A stretch of DNA of 64,000 nt from Bacillus canaveralius (GCF_002860125.1 NZ_PGVA01000001.1:62001-126000); one strand, 5' to 3'; numbered from the stretch's first letter, positions 1-8,593 are shown. The notes: generated from the letters alone by a model not told the origin. Program-made: numbers and translations.

Positions 1-2
1 TG

Positions 3-368
3 TTTGTTTCCACTTTTGTTGGAAAAAGCAATTTAATAACCGGAAAATGGATCAATATCGATACCTTTATTCCTGATGGTTTTCCACATGTCAGCTGGCC
101 GGATATGGGAACTTCGGTCGAACTCAAAAAGCAACATCTATACCCGATCAGGCCCGAACAATGGGTAGTCATCGAAGCGGAGCGAGGCGAAGTAACGGGA
201 GAAATACTTTTCGCCCAGTTTCAGGGAAATGAAATTCATTATAGTGTACTAGTGAATGATCAGACGTTTAGTGTATATTCATCAGTTTTTAATAAACGCT
301 TTATTCCTGGGGATAAGGTTAGCTTGAAAGTAAACATTGGTGTGAAGGAAACAGCGATATCCATTTGA
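3..368 (+). CDS. ABC transporter ATP-binding protein, C-terminal part (TOBE domain)
   Basis: The reading frame is open from the first bases of the window and ends at TGA 366-368, so only the last ~121 residues are present. The start FVSTFVGKSN followed by a gap and then RPEQ, with a small beta-rich tail, is the layout seen after the nucleotide-binding domain in PotA/FbpC-type importer ATPases, where a TOBE domain senses substrate or regulates the pump. Walker motifs lie outside the window. The substrate (spermidine, iron, phosphonate or similar) cannot be told from this part. Confidence 0.7.
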   Translation, partial: FVSTFVGKSNLITGKWINIDTFIPDGFPHVSWPDMGTSVELKKQHLYPIRPEQWVVIEAERGEVTGEILFAQFQGNEIHYSVLVNDQTFSVYSSVFNKRFIPGDKVSLKVNIGVKETAISI

Positions 369-441
369 TCTGCACTTTTGGAGCTCAGTTTTCAGGGTAA
401 GCTGACTTTGTTTCGGAAAAGAGATGAATGTGATAAAGTGA

Positions 442-503
442 CAACAATCAGAATTGTTGCTGAGCTGCCTAATCTATTAGGCAGCTTTACACTTTATTTT
501 TTC
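442..503 (+). terminator. Rho-independent terminator (two hairpins)
   Basis: A first hairpin (CAACAAT 442-448 with ATTGTTG 453-459) is followed by a perfect 10-bp inverted repeat, GCTGCCTAAT 464-473 with ATTAGGCAGC 476-485, and a T-rich run to 503. It lies ~75 bp after the ABC gene and just before the esterase fragment. Confidence 0.7.
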
Positions 504-520
504 AAGAAGAGAGGATTAAC

Positions 521-808
521 ATGAAGCAAACAGCCGGTCGATTTCAAGAAGAAATTATCGTAAGAAAACAAGTCAACTTAGATTATCTATTACATTTGCC
601 GGAAGACTACCATTTTGACCAGGAGAAGGCTTATCCGCTTGTCCTATTTCTTCATGGAGTCGGAGAGCGTGGCAATAATGTAGAGTTTCTTAAAAGGAAT
701 GGGCTACCGAAGCTGGCAGAGACTAAGGAACTACCATTTATTCTTTTGTCACCGCAGTGCCCCAATTATGTGGAACAACCAGGAAACTTCTTTGCTGCTC
801 AAATCTAG
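521..808 (+). pseudogene. Truncated alpha/beta-hydrolase (predicted esterase/peptidase), N-terminal remnant
   Basis: The 95 residues match the start of the prolyl-oligopeptidase-like esterases (COG4099 type). The PLVLFLHGVGERG strand and oxyanion loop lie at residues ~39-51 and PQCP at ~78. Such proteins are usually ~230-260 residues, and the nucleophile GxSxG motif and the rest of the fold are missing because the frame stops at TAG 806-808. No continuation in another frame precedes yuzF, which begins 68 bp later, so this looks like a 3'-deleted gene. A good ribosome site (AGAGAGG) precedes the ATG, so a short product may still be made. Confidence 0.65.
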
Positions 809-876
809 ACAAATCCCCATTCCGATTCTTTGTGCATATAATACAGAATGCAAGAGAATACAAAGGAGTGGAGAAT

Positions 877-1101
877 ATGAACAACACTGCCTGGAATGTC
901 AGTGATCCATATGTTTATCAAACATTAATGTCTGTTGTGGGAAATCCAGTTGTGGTGCAAACAGTGCGCGGCTCAGTTAGAGGTACATTGAGAAATGTGA
1001 AACCAGATCATATTGTTGTTGAAATGGGAGGAAACCCATTCTTTATTCGAACACAGCAAATCATCTGGGTGGTTCCGAATCCAAGGATGAAAAGAGAATA
1101 A
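877..1101 (+). CDS. yuzF: YuzF-like DUF2642 small protein
   Basis: A 74-residue protein of the DUF2642 family, found in spore-forming Bacillaceae. The body is a small beta-barrel-like repeat (VGNPVVVQTVRGSVRG, then PDHIVVEMGG) ending in FFIRTQQIIWVVP. The start is the ATG at 877, preceded by AAAGGAG at 862-868 with 8-nt spacing. A longer in-frame extension upstream has no ribosome site and overlaps the esterase remnant. A TATAAT-like box lies at 837-842. The function is unknown; relatives are suspected to be spore-associated. Confidence 0.8.
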   Translation: MNNTAWNVSDPYVYQTLMSVVGNPVVVQTVRGSVRGTLRNVKPDHIVVEMGGNPFFIRTQQIIWVVPNPRMKRE

Positions 1102-1160
1102 GACAAACTGCCCCGACATAAGCATAAAATAGGATAAACCTAATATCGGGGGTGGGTACG

Positions 1161-2060
1161 ATGATGAAGCGGGTTAACAGGATTGCCATAGAGCTTCCGA
1201 GACCGGAACATGGAGATGCCAATGCAGCCTCGGCTGTCCAGGATTTATTGGGTGGAAAATTCGGTGAAATGTCGACGCTGAACAATTATATGTTTCAATC
1301 GTTTAATTTTCGCGGCAAGAAGAAATTGCGGCCGTTTTATGATTTGATTGCAAGCATTACGGCAGAGGAATTTGGCCATGTTGAATTGGTGGCGAATACG
1401 ATCAATCTATTAAATTACGGAAATACATTTCCGGGGGATCCGGACATGGCACCCTTACAAAATGGGAAAGATGCCAGGTATTCTCTCTACTTTACGACAA
1501 CCGCCCAAACAGCCTATCCGGGAGATTCAATGGGAAGGCCGTGGAATGGTGAATACGTGAATAATTCCGGAAATTTGGTTGCTGATTTACTGGCCAATTA
1601 TCTGCTGGAAATTGGCGCAAGAACACATAAAATGCGCGTATATGAGATGACGGATAATCTAGTTGCACGGGAGCTGATAGGCTACCTGCTGGTTCGTGGT
1701 GGAACTCATATTCTTGCTTATGCTAAGGCTCTTGAAGTGGCAACTGGAGTCGAAGTAGGTAAAATGGTCCCGTTGCCAAGATTGGGAAATGACAAATTCG
1801 ATCATGCCAAAAAATTTATTGCCCAAGGTTTGGCCAATGTACTATATACTTGGGGAGAACCGGAATATCGCGACATAAATAGAATTTGGAAAGGCAGAAA
1901 TCCTGAAACCGGAGAACTGCTAAGAGTTATCGATGGAATGCCGGAAGGAGCCCCGGTTCCAGACTTTGAAGAATTACCTGAAGAATTTGCCCCTGATATT
2001 GATCGCGATGACTATCAAAAAGTCTTAAAACGATTAATGAGCAATGTTAAGTCAGATTAA
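1161..2060 (+). CDS. Manganese catalase (CotJC/YjqC-type)
   Basis: Di-manganese catalase that would disproportionate hydrogen peroxide. The protein has 299 residues from ATG 1161; an upstream GTG at 1152 falls within the GGGGGTGG ribosome site. Ferritin-like helices carry the expected ligands: a glutamate in GGKFGEMST, the EEFGHVE motif, a later glutamate in LLEIGARTH and the histidine in RGGTHILAY. The C-terminal tail with PEEFAPDI is typical of Bacillus enzymes. Homologues include the spore-coat protein CotJC, but the cotJA/cotJB partners are absent here. A terminator follows directly. Confidence 0.92.
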   Translation: MMKRVNRIAIELPRPEHGDANAASAVQDLLGGKFGEMSTLNNYMFQSFNFRGKKKLRPFYDLIASITAEEFGHVELVANTINLLNYGNTFPGDPDMAPLQNGKDARYSLYFTTTAQTAYPGDSMGRPWNGEYVNNSGNLVADLLANYLLEIGARTHKMRVYEMTDNLVARELIGYLLVRGGTHILAYAKALEVATGVEVGKMVPLPRLGNDKFDHAKKFIAQGLANVLYTWGEPEYRDINRIWKGRNPETGELLRVIDGMPEGAPVPDFEELPEEFAPDIDRDDYQKVLKRLMSNVKSD

Positions 2061-2075
2061 TTATTAGAAAATATG

Positions 2076-2100
2076 ACCCTTCCATTGGAAAGGGTTTTTT
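2076..2100 (+). terminator. Rho-independent terminator after Mn-catalase
   Basis: ACCCTT (2076-2081) pairs with AAGGGT (2090-2095), followed by a run of six T. Confidence 0.85.
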
Positions 2101-2314
2101 GCTTTATTCAAAAAGCCGTTCAGCAGGAGAACGGCCTATGAAGAGAATTTGCGGAACAAGCTTTGTTGCATTTGAGAGTTTTTTTTGGAATTGTTTCGCA
2201 ATGCAAACTTATTTGTGGCAAAGTTTCGAACTTATGAAATTATGAGGTTATTCAATTGACGGTTTATTTCTCAAATGCTATTATCTTATTAATCTTATTA
2301 AATTACTTGGTTTT

Positions 2315-2420
2315 CTTATCTAGAGAGGTGAAGGGATTTGGCCCGGTGAAACCTCGGCAGCGGACTCTTTTTAAGGGAGTACTGTGCTAATTCCAACAAG
2401 CGCAAGGCTTGGAAGATAAG
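2315..2420 (+). promoter_or_regulatory. SAM-I (S-box) riboswitch
   Basis: The leader has the S-box hallmarks in order: closing stem CTTATC (2315-2320) with GATAAG (2415-2420), the AGAGAGGTGAAGGG segment, GGCCC, the GTGAAACCTCGGCAGC core and the GCGCAAGGCTTGGAA tail. A terminator hairpin follows. In this class, binding of S-adenosylmethionine favours the terminator, so the downstream operon should be expressed when methionine/SAM is low. Confidence 0.95.
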
Positions 2421-2445
2421 AGGCGTCTTTGCAGGACATCTTACT

Positions 2446-2474
2446 CTTCTTAATGATTTAAGAAGGGTTTTTTA
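2446..2474 (+). terminator. Riboswitch terminator hairpin (expression platform)
   Basis: CTTCTTAA (2446-2453) pairs with TTAAGAAG (2458-2465), followed by GG and a T run. It lies between the SAM aptamer and the GTG start at 2500. Confidence 0.88.
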
Positions 2475-2499
2475 CTGCGGAAAAGGAGGGGATATAGTA

Positions 2500-3534
2500 G
2501 TGGGCGAATGGAACAAGAAACAACGTTTTGCAGCTTTATTGTCCGGTGAACGGGCAGACCGCCCAATAGTCAGCGGCTGGCGCCATATTTTAGACAAAGA
2601 ACAGAATGCTAAAGACTTAGCAGAAGCGACCGTTGCTTTTACGAAGCAGTTCGATTGGGACTGGGTCAAAATCAATCCGCGGGCAACCTATTACGCAGAA
2701 TCCTGGGGCAATACATACGATTTTCAGGATTATAGATCGGTTTTTCCGAAACAAACACGCGCAGTCATCCAAAAAGCTTCAGATGTTTGGGATATTCATG
2801 AAAAAAAAGCTATAGAATCCACGCCATTAAAAGAGCAATTGGAGGCTGTAAAACAAATTCGTCAAGGGCTGCCTGATACTCCGCTTGTCCAAACGATCTT
2901 TTCACCATTAACGGTGCTGTTATTCCTGGCTGGCCAGTCGGCTTATGTGAATGATACGGTCTATGGCAGTGAAAATCCTGTAACCATTGCAGCATTATTG
3001 TCAGAACAAAGAACCGGTGTTCATCATGCCTTACATGCAATTGCGATGACATTGGCGGATTATGTAATAGAATTGAATCGTGCCGGCGCAGATGGCATCT
3101 TCTACGCTGTAACCGGTACTGCTAACCCGGATATGTTTGAGGCGGCTGCCTTCAATGAGTTTTCCAGACCTTATGATCTGATTGTGCTGGAAGCGGCCCA
3201 GCAAGGGAAGCGAATCCTGCACACCTGCGGGGCACATGCCCAACCCGAGAGGTTTAGCGACTACCCAATTGATGGGATCAGCTGGGACACAAAGGCGGCA
3301 GGCAATCCTGATCTCGACGCAGCATTGAACGCGACAAAAATAGGTGGTGTTGACCACGCGTTGTTTGCGGCAAATGATATTGGCCGGATTCATGCCCAAG
3401 CTGAGGAAGCTCTGAGCATTATGGCAAATCAACCATTTATTTTGGCACCAAATTGTTCGATTCCCGTCAATGTAACGGATGAAGCTTTAATACAGTTACG
3501 ACAGTCAGTATTGGAAAAGGAGACAATGGAATGA
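2500..3534 (+). CDS. UroD/MtaA-family (cobamide) methyltransferase-like protein under S-box control
   Basis: A 344-residue member of the uroporphyrinogen-decarboxylase superfamily. The GTG start at 2500 follows the strong site AAAAGGAGGGG. True UroD is not expected here: the protein carries H241-x-C243 (HTCG) and a distant C319 (APNCSIP), the HxC...C zinc layout of methylcobamide:thiol methyltransferases such as MtaA. The probable chemistry is methyl transfer involving a corrinoid or a thiol acceptor; the donor is unknown. It is the first gene after a SAM riboswitch and overlaps the MetQ-like lipoprotein gene by 4 nt (ATGA), which points to methionine or methyl-thio compound supply. Substrate assignment is inference. 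Confidence 0.8.
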   Translation: MGEWNKKQRFAALLSGERADRPIVSGWRHILDKEQNAKDLAEATVAFTKQFDWDWVKINPRATYYAESWGNTYDFQDYRSVFPKQTRAVIQKASDVWDIHEKKAIESTPLKEQLEAVKQIRQGLPDTPLVQTIFSPLTVLLFLAGQSAYVNDTVYGSENPVTIAALLSEQRTGVHHALHAIAMTLADYVIELNRAGADGIFYAVTGTANPDMFEAAAFNEFSRPYDLIVLEAAQQGKRILHTCGAHAQPERFSDYPIDGISWDTKAAGNPDLDAALNATKIGGVDHALFAANDIGRIHAQAEEALSIMANQPFILAPNCSIPVNVTDEALIQLRQSVLEKETME

Positions 3535-4364
3535 AAAAATTAATTATTACTGTTTTATTAGGAATGGTATTGATACTGGCGGCGTGTGGGAATGAATCGA
3601 AGACAAATTCAGCTGCCGAAGATAAAAAGGAAATTAATGTCGGCTTTGGGGTTGGAACGTATGAAGACCAATTCCGCAAAGGTATTTTACCGATTCTTGA
3701 GGAAAAAGGGTATAAAGTGAATATTAAGACATTTTCGCAAAACATGCAGGTAAACCCGGCGATGCAGGAAGGCTCAATCGATGCGAGTGTTTTCCAAAGT
3801 ACTGCCTACATGGAGGGAATTAATGAAGAGAAAAACATGGATATGACGGGCATAGCCTTTATACCAAGTGCACCGCAAGGTTTATACTCCAAAAAGCACA
3901 CATCCCTTGATGAAGTTAAAGATGGTACAACAGTGGCACTGCCAAATGACCCGGTTAATCAGGAACGTGCTGTACGAATTTTGGAAGAACTCGGTTGGGT
4001 AAAAGTGAAATCCGATGCCGGTATAACTGATTTTAACTTGAACAGCGTAGAACCAGATCAGTATGAAATTAAGTTCGAAGTATTGGATCCAGCTCAAATT
4101 TTGGTATCGCTGGAGGATGTAGATTATGGTGTAGTGAATGGGAACTACATTGCCAATGCCGGCAAGAAAATTACCGATGCGCTGAAGATTGAAAATACTC
4201 CGAAACAACACCGAAATATTGTATCGATCAATAAGAAAGATAAAGACACACAATGGGCAAAAGACTTGAAAGCAGCTTACGAATCGAGTGAATTTGAAGA
4301 ATATATCAATTCTGAAAGCAAATATGATGGTTTCATTTTACCGGAGGCATGGAAAAATAATTAG
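3531..4364 (+). CDS. metQ: MetQ/NlpA-type substrate-binding lipoprotein
   Basis: A 277-residue extracytoplasmic binding protein of the NlpA/MetQ family, which normally delivers methionine or related compounds to a MetN-MetI ABC importer. The signal peptide (residues 1-18) ends in a lipobox, LAAC, with C19 as the lipidated residue. The family motifs INVGFGVGTYEDQF and the ligand-loop VFQSTAYM are present. Translation is coupled to the methyltransferase (ATG 3531 overlaps TGA 3532-3534). No ATPase or permease gene lies beside it, so it must borrow a MetNI pair from elsewhere or be an orphan. Its place in an S-box operon supports methionine-related uptake. Confidence 0.85.
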   Translation: MKKLIITVLLGMVLILAACGNESKTNSAAEDKKEINVGFGVGTYEDQFRKGILPILEEKGYKVNIKTFSQNMQVNPAMQEGSIDASVFQSTAYMEGINEEKNMDMTGIAFIPSAPQGLYSKKHTSLDEVKDGTTVALPNDPVNQERAVRILEELGWVKVKSDAGITDFNLNSVEPDQYEIKFEVLDPAQILVSLEDVDYGVVNGNYIANAGKKITDALKIENTPKQHRNIVSINKKDKDTQWAKDLKAAYESSEFEEYINSESKYDGFILPEAWKNN

Positions 4365-4380
4365 GAAGGACTTGAGTAAA

Positions 4381-5027
4381 ATGGGAAAGAAACGCATACA
4401 TTTTATCGGCGGAGGCCAAATGGCTGAAGCGATGATACGTGCTGTTGTGGCCAACCGGACAGTGGCGGCTGGCGATATTAGCGTTACCGATATTAATGAA
4501 AGTCGGGCCCTGCTTCTCTGTGAATCATATGGTATTCAATGCCCTGCTTCACAAGAAACTGCCGTAGCTGAGGCCGACCTGGTCGTTATTGCTGTTCGTC
4601 CACAGGATGACCTAGCCGGATTGGGCAGGACTATCCGCCAATTTGCAGCACCGGATGCGACCATTTTATCAATCGTTGCTGGTGTGACGATTGAAAAACT
4701 CGGCAGCTACTTCGGATCTGACCGTCCAATCATCCGTTGTATCCCAAATACCTTGACTGATACAGGGTTAGGGTACAGCGGTGCAGCATTGAATGACTAT
4801 GCTTCCAAAGAGCAAGTTGACACCTTCCTAAACGGCTTTGGCAAAGTGCAATATCTTGATGAATCACTGATTGACATTTTTACAGGGTTCGGCGTGGCAA
4901 TTCACCCGGCGGCGTCGGGATCAATGCCCTCTATGAATTAAACAACAGTGACTTCGCGGCGGGATTGCAGCGAAGTGTCCTGGCAGCCGTGAAGCGGACA
5001 ACTGAACTAGGAGGACATCAGCAATGA
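4381..5027 (+). pseudogene. ProC-like pyrroline-5-carboxylate reductase homologue, internal deletion
   Basis: Starts at ATG 4381 after AGGAAGGA. The Rossmann N-terminus (RIHFIGGGQMAEA) and the IRCIPNT motif are intact up to FTGFG (~4890). The frame then runs into an out-of-frame tail ending at TAA 4939-4941. In another frame the true C-terminus reappears as NSPGGVGINALYEL and continues to TGA 5025-5027. ProC proteins have ~65 residues (dimerisation helices) between these two points, so a ~200-bp deletion plus a frame change removed them. The ending TGA still overlaps the next ATG (5024), the ancestral operon coupling. The intact ancestor would have been an NAD(P)-dependent reductase of a cyclic imine. 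Confidence 0.85.
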
Positions 5028-5788
5028 CGACGTTACATTGGGACCATACCGTTCATTATGTAAACGACCTGGAAAACGCGATTGAAATGTTTAAAGAAAA
5101 CGGACTGATTGCATTCAAAGGCGGTTCGCATAAGCAGTGGGGCACATACAATGCCCTCAGCTATTTTGGCTTGACGTATATAGAGTTTTTGGCCATTGAA
5201 AACCGTGAATTAGTCGTCAAAGCCGATCCGTCAAACGTGGTCGTCAAGGATGCAATCAAGATGTTGCCGGCAAATGAAGCCTTCAGCCGCGTTGCCATCC
5301 GTACCGACGATATCGAAGATACAGCTGCTACATTGAAAGCAAACGGGTTAAAACTGTCACCCATCATTGATGGAAAACGTTTAAACACGCTCGGCCAATT
5401 GATTGAATGGCGGATGATGACGATTGAGGGTGATTTTCAGGGTCTTGTCTACCCATTTGTGATCCAGTGGAAAGGCAGCGACGAAGATCGTTTGGAAAAT
5501 CTCACAGCATCAGGGATTATCCAGCCCCATTCGGCCGGTGATGTTTCACTCGATCAAGCGGTTTTCCACGTGCAGGACCCGGCTGCTGTCGCGGCACATT
5601 GGCAAATGCTATTCGGGCTGTCAGTTATCGAAACGGGCGATTCCTCTGTAACGCTTGGGATTAGCGGCAAGTCGTTTATTTTCAAACAGGGGGCTGCCAA
5701 TCAGTTAACACAGCTTGTTTTTAACACGGACGCAAATGATTTGAAAGGCAAAACGATAAAAATCGGGGAAGCTGAATACGTTTTTTGA
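5024..5788 (+). CDS. VOC (glyoxalase-like) family protein
   Basis: A 254-residue protein with two vicinal-oxygen-chelate-like halves: residues ~4-125 starting LHWDHTVHYVNDLENA, and ~170-254 starting DQAVFHVQDP. A histidine near the start (H9) and ITIEG-type strands fit a glyoxalase-3-like domain. The family includes metal-dependent lyases, dioxygenases and binding proteins, so no reaction can be assigned. It is the last gene of the S-box operon, with its ATG overlapping the stop of the ProC-like gene. Confidence 0.75.
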   Translation: MTTLHWDHTVHYVNDLENAIEMFKENGLIAFKGGSHKQWGTYNALSYFGLTYIEFLAIENRELVVKADPSNVVVKDAIKMLPANEAFSRVAIRTDDIEDTAATLKANGLKLSPIIDGKRLNTLGQLIEWRMMTIEGDFQGLVYPFVIQWKGSDEDRLENLTASGIIQPHSAGDVSLDQAVFHVQDPAAVAAHWQMLFGLSVIETGDSSVTLGISGKSFIFKQGAANQLTQLVFNTDANDLKGKTIKIGEAEYVF

Positions 5789-5833
5789 TCTTATGAAGTT
5801 ACGATTAATGAGCGGAACTTGAGATTTACGAGC

Positions 5834-5871
5834 GAAGAAAGCAGGACACCAATAGGTTTCCTGCTTCTTCT
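5834..5871. terminator. Bidirectional terminator between VOC gene and degV-like gene
   Basis: GAAGAAAGCAGGA (5834-5846) pairs with TTCCTGCTTCTTC (5858-5870). It sits between two convergent genes and is symmetrical enough to serve both. Confidence 0.7.
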
Positions 5872-5879
5872 ATACTGTG

Positions 5880-6704
5880 CTAGAAAGAAATAATCATTCC
5901 ATTTTTCCCTGCGTAAGTGCCCATGGTGGCCCCCATATAATGCACAATTACGTCTTTAGGATTAAAGTTTTGAATGATTTCTTGTCTCATCAGTTCTGCA
6001 TCATCTTCGTTGCCAGTGTGCGTAATCCCAAAAATGGTATCCGAGAAATCTGCTTTCCTTTCGCTAATGATTTCGATTGTTCTTTTATGAAATTTCTTCG
6101 TGCCGCGAATTTTCTCCTTCATTTCTACGACGCCGTTAATACCCTCTAAAATCACTTTAATATTAAGGATTTTCGCAACAGAACCCTGGAATCTGCTCAA
6201 GCGTCCACCTTTTACGATGTTTTCGAGTGTATCGAGGAGAATCAGAATGTTCATGTTTTTCCTGTATTCTGCCAGGTTTTCAACGATTTCTTCCATTGAA
6301 TGGCCTTTTTCTGCAAGCTCTGCAGCCCTGACAACTTGGAGGCCATGAGATAAAGAGCCAGCCAGTGTATCGAAAACCGTTACATTTCTGTTGGAGATAT
6401 CTTTGCCGAGAAGAGCTGATTGATAGGTCCCACTCAATCCCGAAGAAATGGTCAGGCAAAGCAGTTCATCGTTTTTTTCAAATTTGTTAAAGACTTCTGC
6501 GAAAGCTGCAGGCGATGGCTGTGATGTTTTCGGAAGCTCGCTTGAAGAAAACATTTTGACGAAAAATTCTTTTGGCGTTAAGTTAATCCCTTCTAAAAAC
6601 TCTTCATTTTCTAATTGAATTTTTAAAGGAACGACAGCAACGTCGTATCGGTCTAACAATTCCTTTGGCAAATCTGCCGAGCTGTCCGTAATAATTTTGA
6701 TCAT
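5880..6704 (-). CDS. DegV family fatty-acid-binding protein
   Basis: A 274-residue DegV protein, the FakB class that binds a fatty acid for phosphorylation by the FakA kinase. The start IKIITDSSADLP and the TISSGLSGTYQSA motif, whose serine contacts the ligand carboxylate, are intact. The end PKDVIVHYMGATMGTYAG matches the family C-terminal ligand motif. It is a single-gene unit that converges with the VOC gene across a shared terminator. Which fatty acid it prefers cannot be told. Confidence 0.93.
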   Translation of the reverse strand: MIKIITDSSADLPKELLDRYDVAVVPLKIQLENEEFLEGINLTPKEFFVKMFSSSELPKTSQPSPAAFAEVFNKFEKNDELLCLTISSGLSGTYQSALLGKDISNRNVTVFDTLAGSLSHGLQVVRAAELAEKGHSMEEIVENLAEYRKNMNILILLDTLENIVKGGRLSRFQGSVAKILNIKVILEGINGVVEMKEKIRGTKKFHKRTIEIISERKADFSDTIFGITHTGNEDDAELMRQEIIQNFNPKDVIVHYMGATMGTYAGKNGMIISF

Positions 6705-6938
6705 TCCGATCCCGCCCCTAAAAATGTAATATTTAATTAAAGTATAACAGGTCTGTGATTATCACCATAAATTATAGCTTCAATCCTTTATTGAATTTTT
6801 TTAAGTGAGGGTCAGGCGCTCGTTGATAATGAATGTATGAAACCTTTGTGACATGTGTCTTGGTTAAGAAAATTTCGCTACGAGGATGATAAAATAAAGT
6901 TAAGAACAACAAATTTATTATGCACCAAAGGGGTGGTA
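6705..6938. other. Intergenic region upstream of degV-like and membrane-protein genes
   Basis: AT-rich, divergent-type spacer of ~230 bp. It should contain the promoters of the flanking genes, but no box stands out well enough to call. No RNA or convincing gene was seen. Confidence 0.4.
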
Positions 6939-7040
6939 ATGGGACGAAAGATAAACTTATCTTTTTTTAAGCTTACTTGTGAAGTTATTCACGAAGGTGC
7001 ATTATTTTTGAAAATTTCAAGAGGAAGGAGGTCTTTGTGA
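6939..7040 (+). CDS. Possible 33-residue leader peptide (uncertain)
   Basis: A short frame with a plausible ribosome site (AAGGGGTGG, 3 nt before the ATG). Its TGA (7038-7040) overlaps the ATG of the next gene, the arrangement of translationally coupled leaders. A weak hairpin AAGATAA / TTATCTT followed by T run lies within it at 6948-6967. The peptide is basic (MGRKINLSFF..., ...SRGRRSL) and unlike any known family. It may be chance. Confidence 0.25.
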   Translation: MGRKINLSFFKLTCEVIHEGALFLKISRGRRSL

Positions 7041-7957
7041 TGAAATATAAAAAATCAATAAGTATTCTGACCTTATTATTACTTGTTTTATCGTTGGTTG
7101 CTTCAACTTATGGAATATTTTCAAGCGCTGGCTCCGGACCGCATCAATTTACCACATTGTCCGGTGAAACGATCCAGCTCTATGGGAAAGGAATTTATAA
7201 AAATGATTCTGTTTCAGGTGCTGAACAGGAAATAGCCCAGGATATCGTCACCCTTGGACTGGGAATTCCACTCCTCATGATTGCCCTTTACCTATCGAGA
7301 AGGGAATCGATTCGCGGCCGTTTTTTACTCGCCGGAACGTTGGGATTTTTTTTATACACCTATGCATCATACTCTTTTCTGACCATCTACAACTCGTTTT
7401 TTCTCCTCTATGTGATCCTGATGTCCGCTAGTTTTTTTGCATTCATATTAACGATTATGTCTTTTGATATGAAAAAAATGGCTGGTCATTTTAAACCGCG
7501 TATGCCCGTAAAATTTATTGGCAGCTTTCTTATTTTTATCGGGGTAGCGATCTTGATCATGTGGCTCGGCAGGATTATACCGGCACTAATGAACAATACG
7601 GTTCCTTATGGGCTCGATCATTATACAACGTTGGTGATTCAAGCCCTGGATCTCGGCCTTATCGTACCGGGAGGGATTTTATCGGGAGTGCTTGTACTAA
7701 AAAGAAAGCCGTTCGGATTTTTGCTCGCCGCCATTTTTATTGTCAAGGGATTTACAATGTTGACGGCAATTACCGCCATGTCCATCAGAATGATCATTGC
7801 CGGGGTCCAATCAAGCTTTGCAGAGATTGCAGTTTTTACTGTATTTAACATCGTCATTATCTTTTGTTTGTATCTTGTTATGAAAAATATTCAAGAGCCG
7901 CCACAGTACGTCGGCTGGAAAAGTATCATTAAACAAGGAAAGGAGCGTCGACTTTAA
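7040..7957 (+). CDS. Unknown multi-pass membrane protein
   Basis: A 305-residue integral membrane protein from ATG 7040, 7 nt after AGGAGGT. A GTG at 7037 is too close to that site. An N-terminal transmembrane helix (residues ~8-28) is followed by an outside loop (~29-70) and about seven further hydrophobic helices, ending in a basic cytoplasmic tail. I do not recognise the family. The stop codon overlaps the ATG of a flavodoxin gene by one base, so the two are co-expressed; a membrane-bound redox role is possible but not shown. Confidence 0.75.
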   Translation: MKYKKSISILTLLLLVLSLVASTYGIFSSAGSGPHQFTTLSGETIQLYGKGIYKNDSVSGAEQEIAQDIVTLGLGIPLLMIALYLSRRESIRGRFLLAGTLGFFLYTYASYSFLTIYNSFFLLYVILMSASFFAFILTIMSFDMKKMAGHFKPRMPVKFIGSFLIFIGVAILIMWLGRIIPALMNNTVPYGLDHYTTLVIQALDLGLIVPGGILSGVLVLKRKPFGFLLAAIFIVKGFTMLTAITAMSIRMIIAGVQSSFAEIAVFTVFNIVIIFCLYLVMKNIQEPPQYVGWKSIIKQGKERRL

Positions 7958-8439
7958 TGAAGACGATTATCATTTTTGCAACGAAGCATGGCAGTGTAGA
8001 AAATGCTGCAAGATTACTGAAAACGAAGCTGGGCGAAAAAACGGATTTAGTAAATCTGGCGAAGGAGACGAGACCTTCAATAGAAGAATATGATACCGTT
8101 ATCCTTGGTGGATCAATTTACGCAGGCAATATACAGAAGAGCTTAACTAAGTATATAGGTGAAAGTTTACCTCAGCTTTTACAAAAAAATGTCGGGTTAT
8201 TTATTTGTGCCGCCGAACCAGATTCGCAAACAAGATTAAAGGAACTTACTGGTTCATTCCCGCCGGAACTGTATCATCATGCAAAAGCAAAAGACATTTT
8301 GGGGTATGAAATTCACTATAGCAAGATGAATTTTTTTGAAAAAATGATTGTGAGATCGCTGATGAAAATTAAATCAGACCATTCTGCCCTATCTATCGAA
8401 AATATTGATGATTTTGCGAAATCCTTGAAGGCAGGCTAG
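7957..8439 (+). CDS. Flavodoxin-domain protein (HemG-like)
   Basis: A 160-residue flavodoxin-fold protein. KTIIIFATKHGSVENAA at residues 2-18 forms the FMN phosphate loop and VILGGSIYAGNIQKSL at ~49-64 the isoalloxazine loop, closest to the Flavodoxin_5 / menaquinone-dependent protoporphyrinogen oxidase HemG group. The end ENFDDFAK-like helix is present. It overlaps the upstream membrane-protein gene by one base. Whether it acts on protoporphyrinogen is uncertain, since Bacillus normally uses HemY. Confidence 0.8.
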   Translation: MKTIIIFATKHGSVENAARLLKTKLGEKTDLVNLAKETRPSIEEYDTVILGGSIYAGNIQKSLTKYIGESLPQLLQKNVGLFICAAEPDSQTRLKELTGSFPPELYHHAKAKDILGYEIHYSKMNFFEKMIVRSLMKIKSDHSALSIENIDDFAKSLKAG

Positions 8440-8471
8440 CTTATTTTAGCATTGCTAAAAAAATGTAACAG

Positions 8472-8505
8472 GGCCAGTCAACGAGAGGCAGTTGAACTGG
8501 TCCTT
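8472..8505 (+). terminator. Terminator after flavodoxin gene
   Basis: GGGCCAGT-CAAC (from 8472) pairs with GTT-AACTGGTCC (to ~8502), followed by TTCTAAATTTT. The T-run is imperfect. Confidence 0.55.
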
Positions 8506-8593
8506 CTAAATTTTAAGCTGAAACGGGAATGGTATAGAAACTCGTTCCAAATCCATTAAACACAGGAATTTGGAGAACAACATGAATTGTTTC

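Noticed and set aside
757-876. N-terminal extension of the YuzF protein
   Set aside because: No ribosome site precedes it, while ATG 877 has AAAGGAG at ideal spacing and fits the family length.
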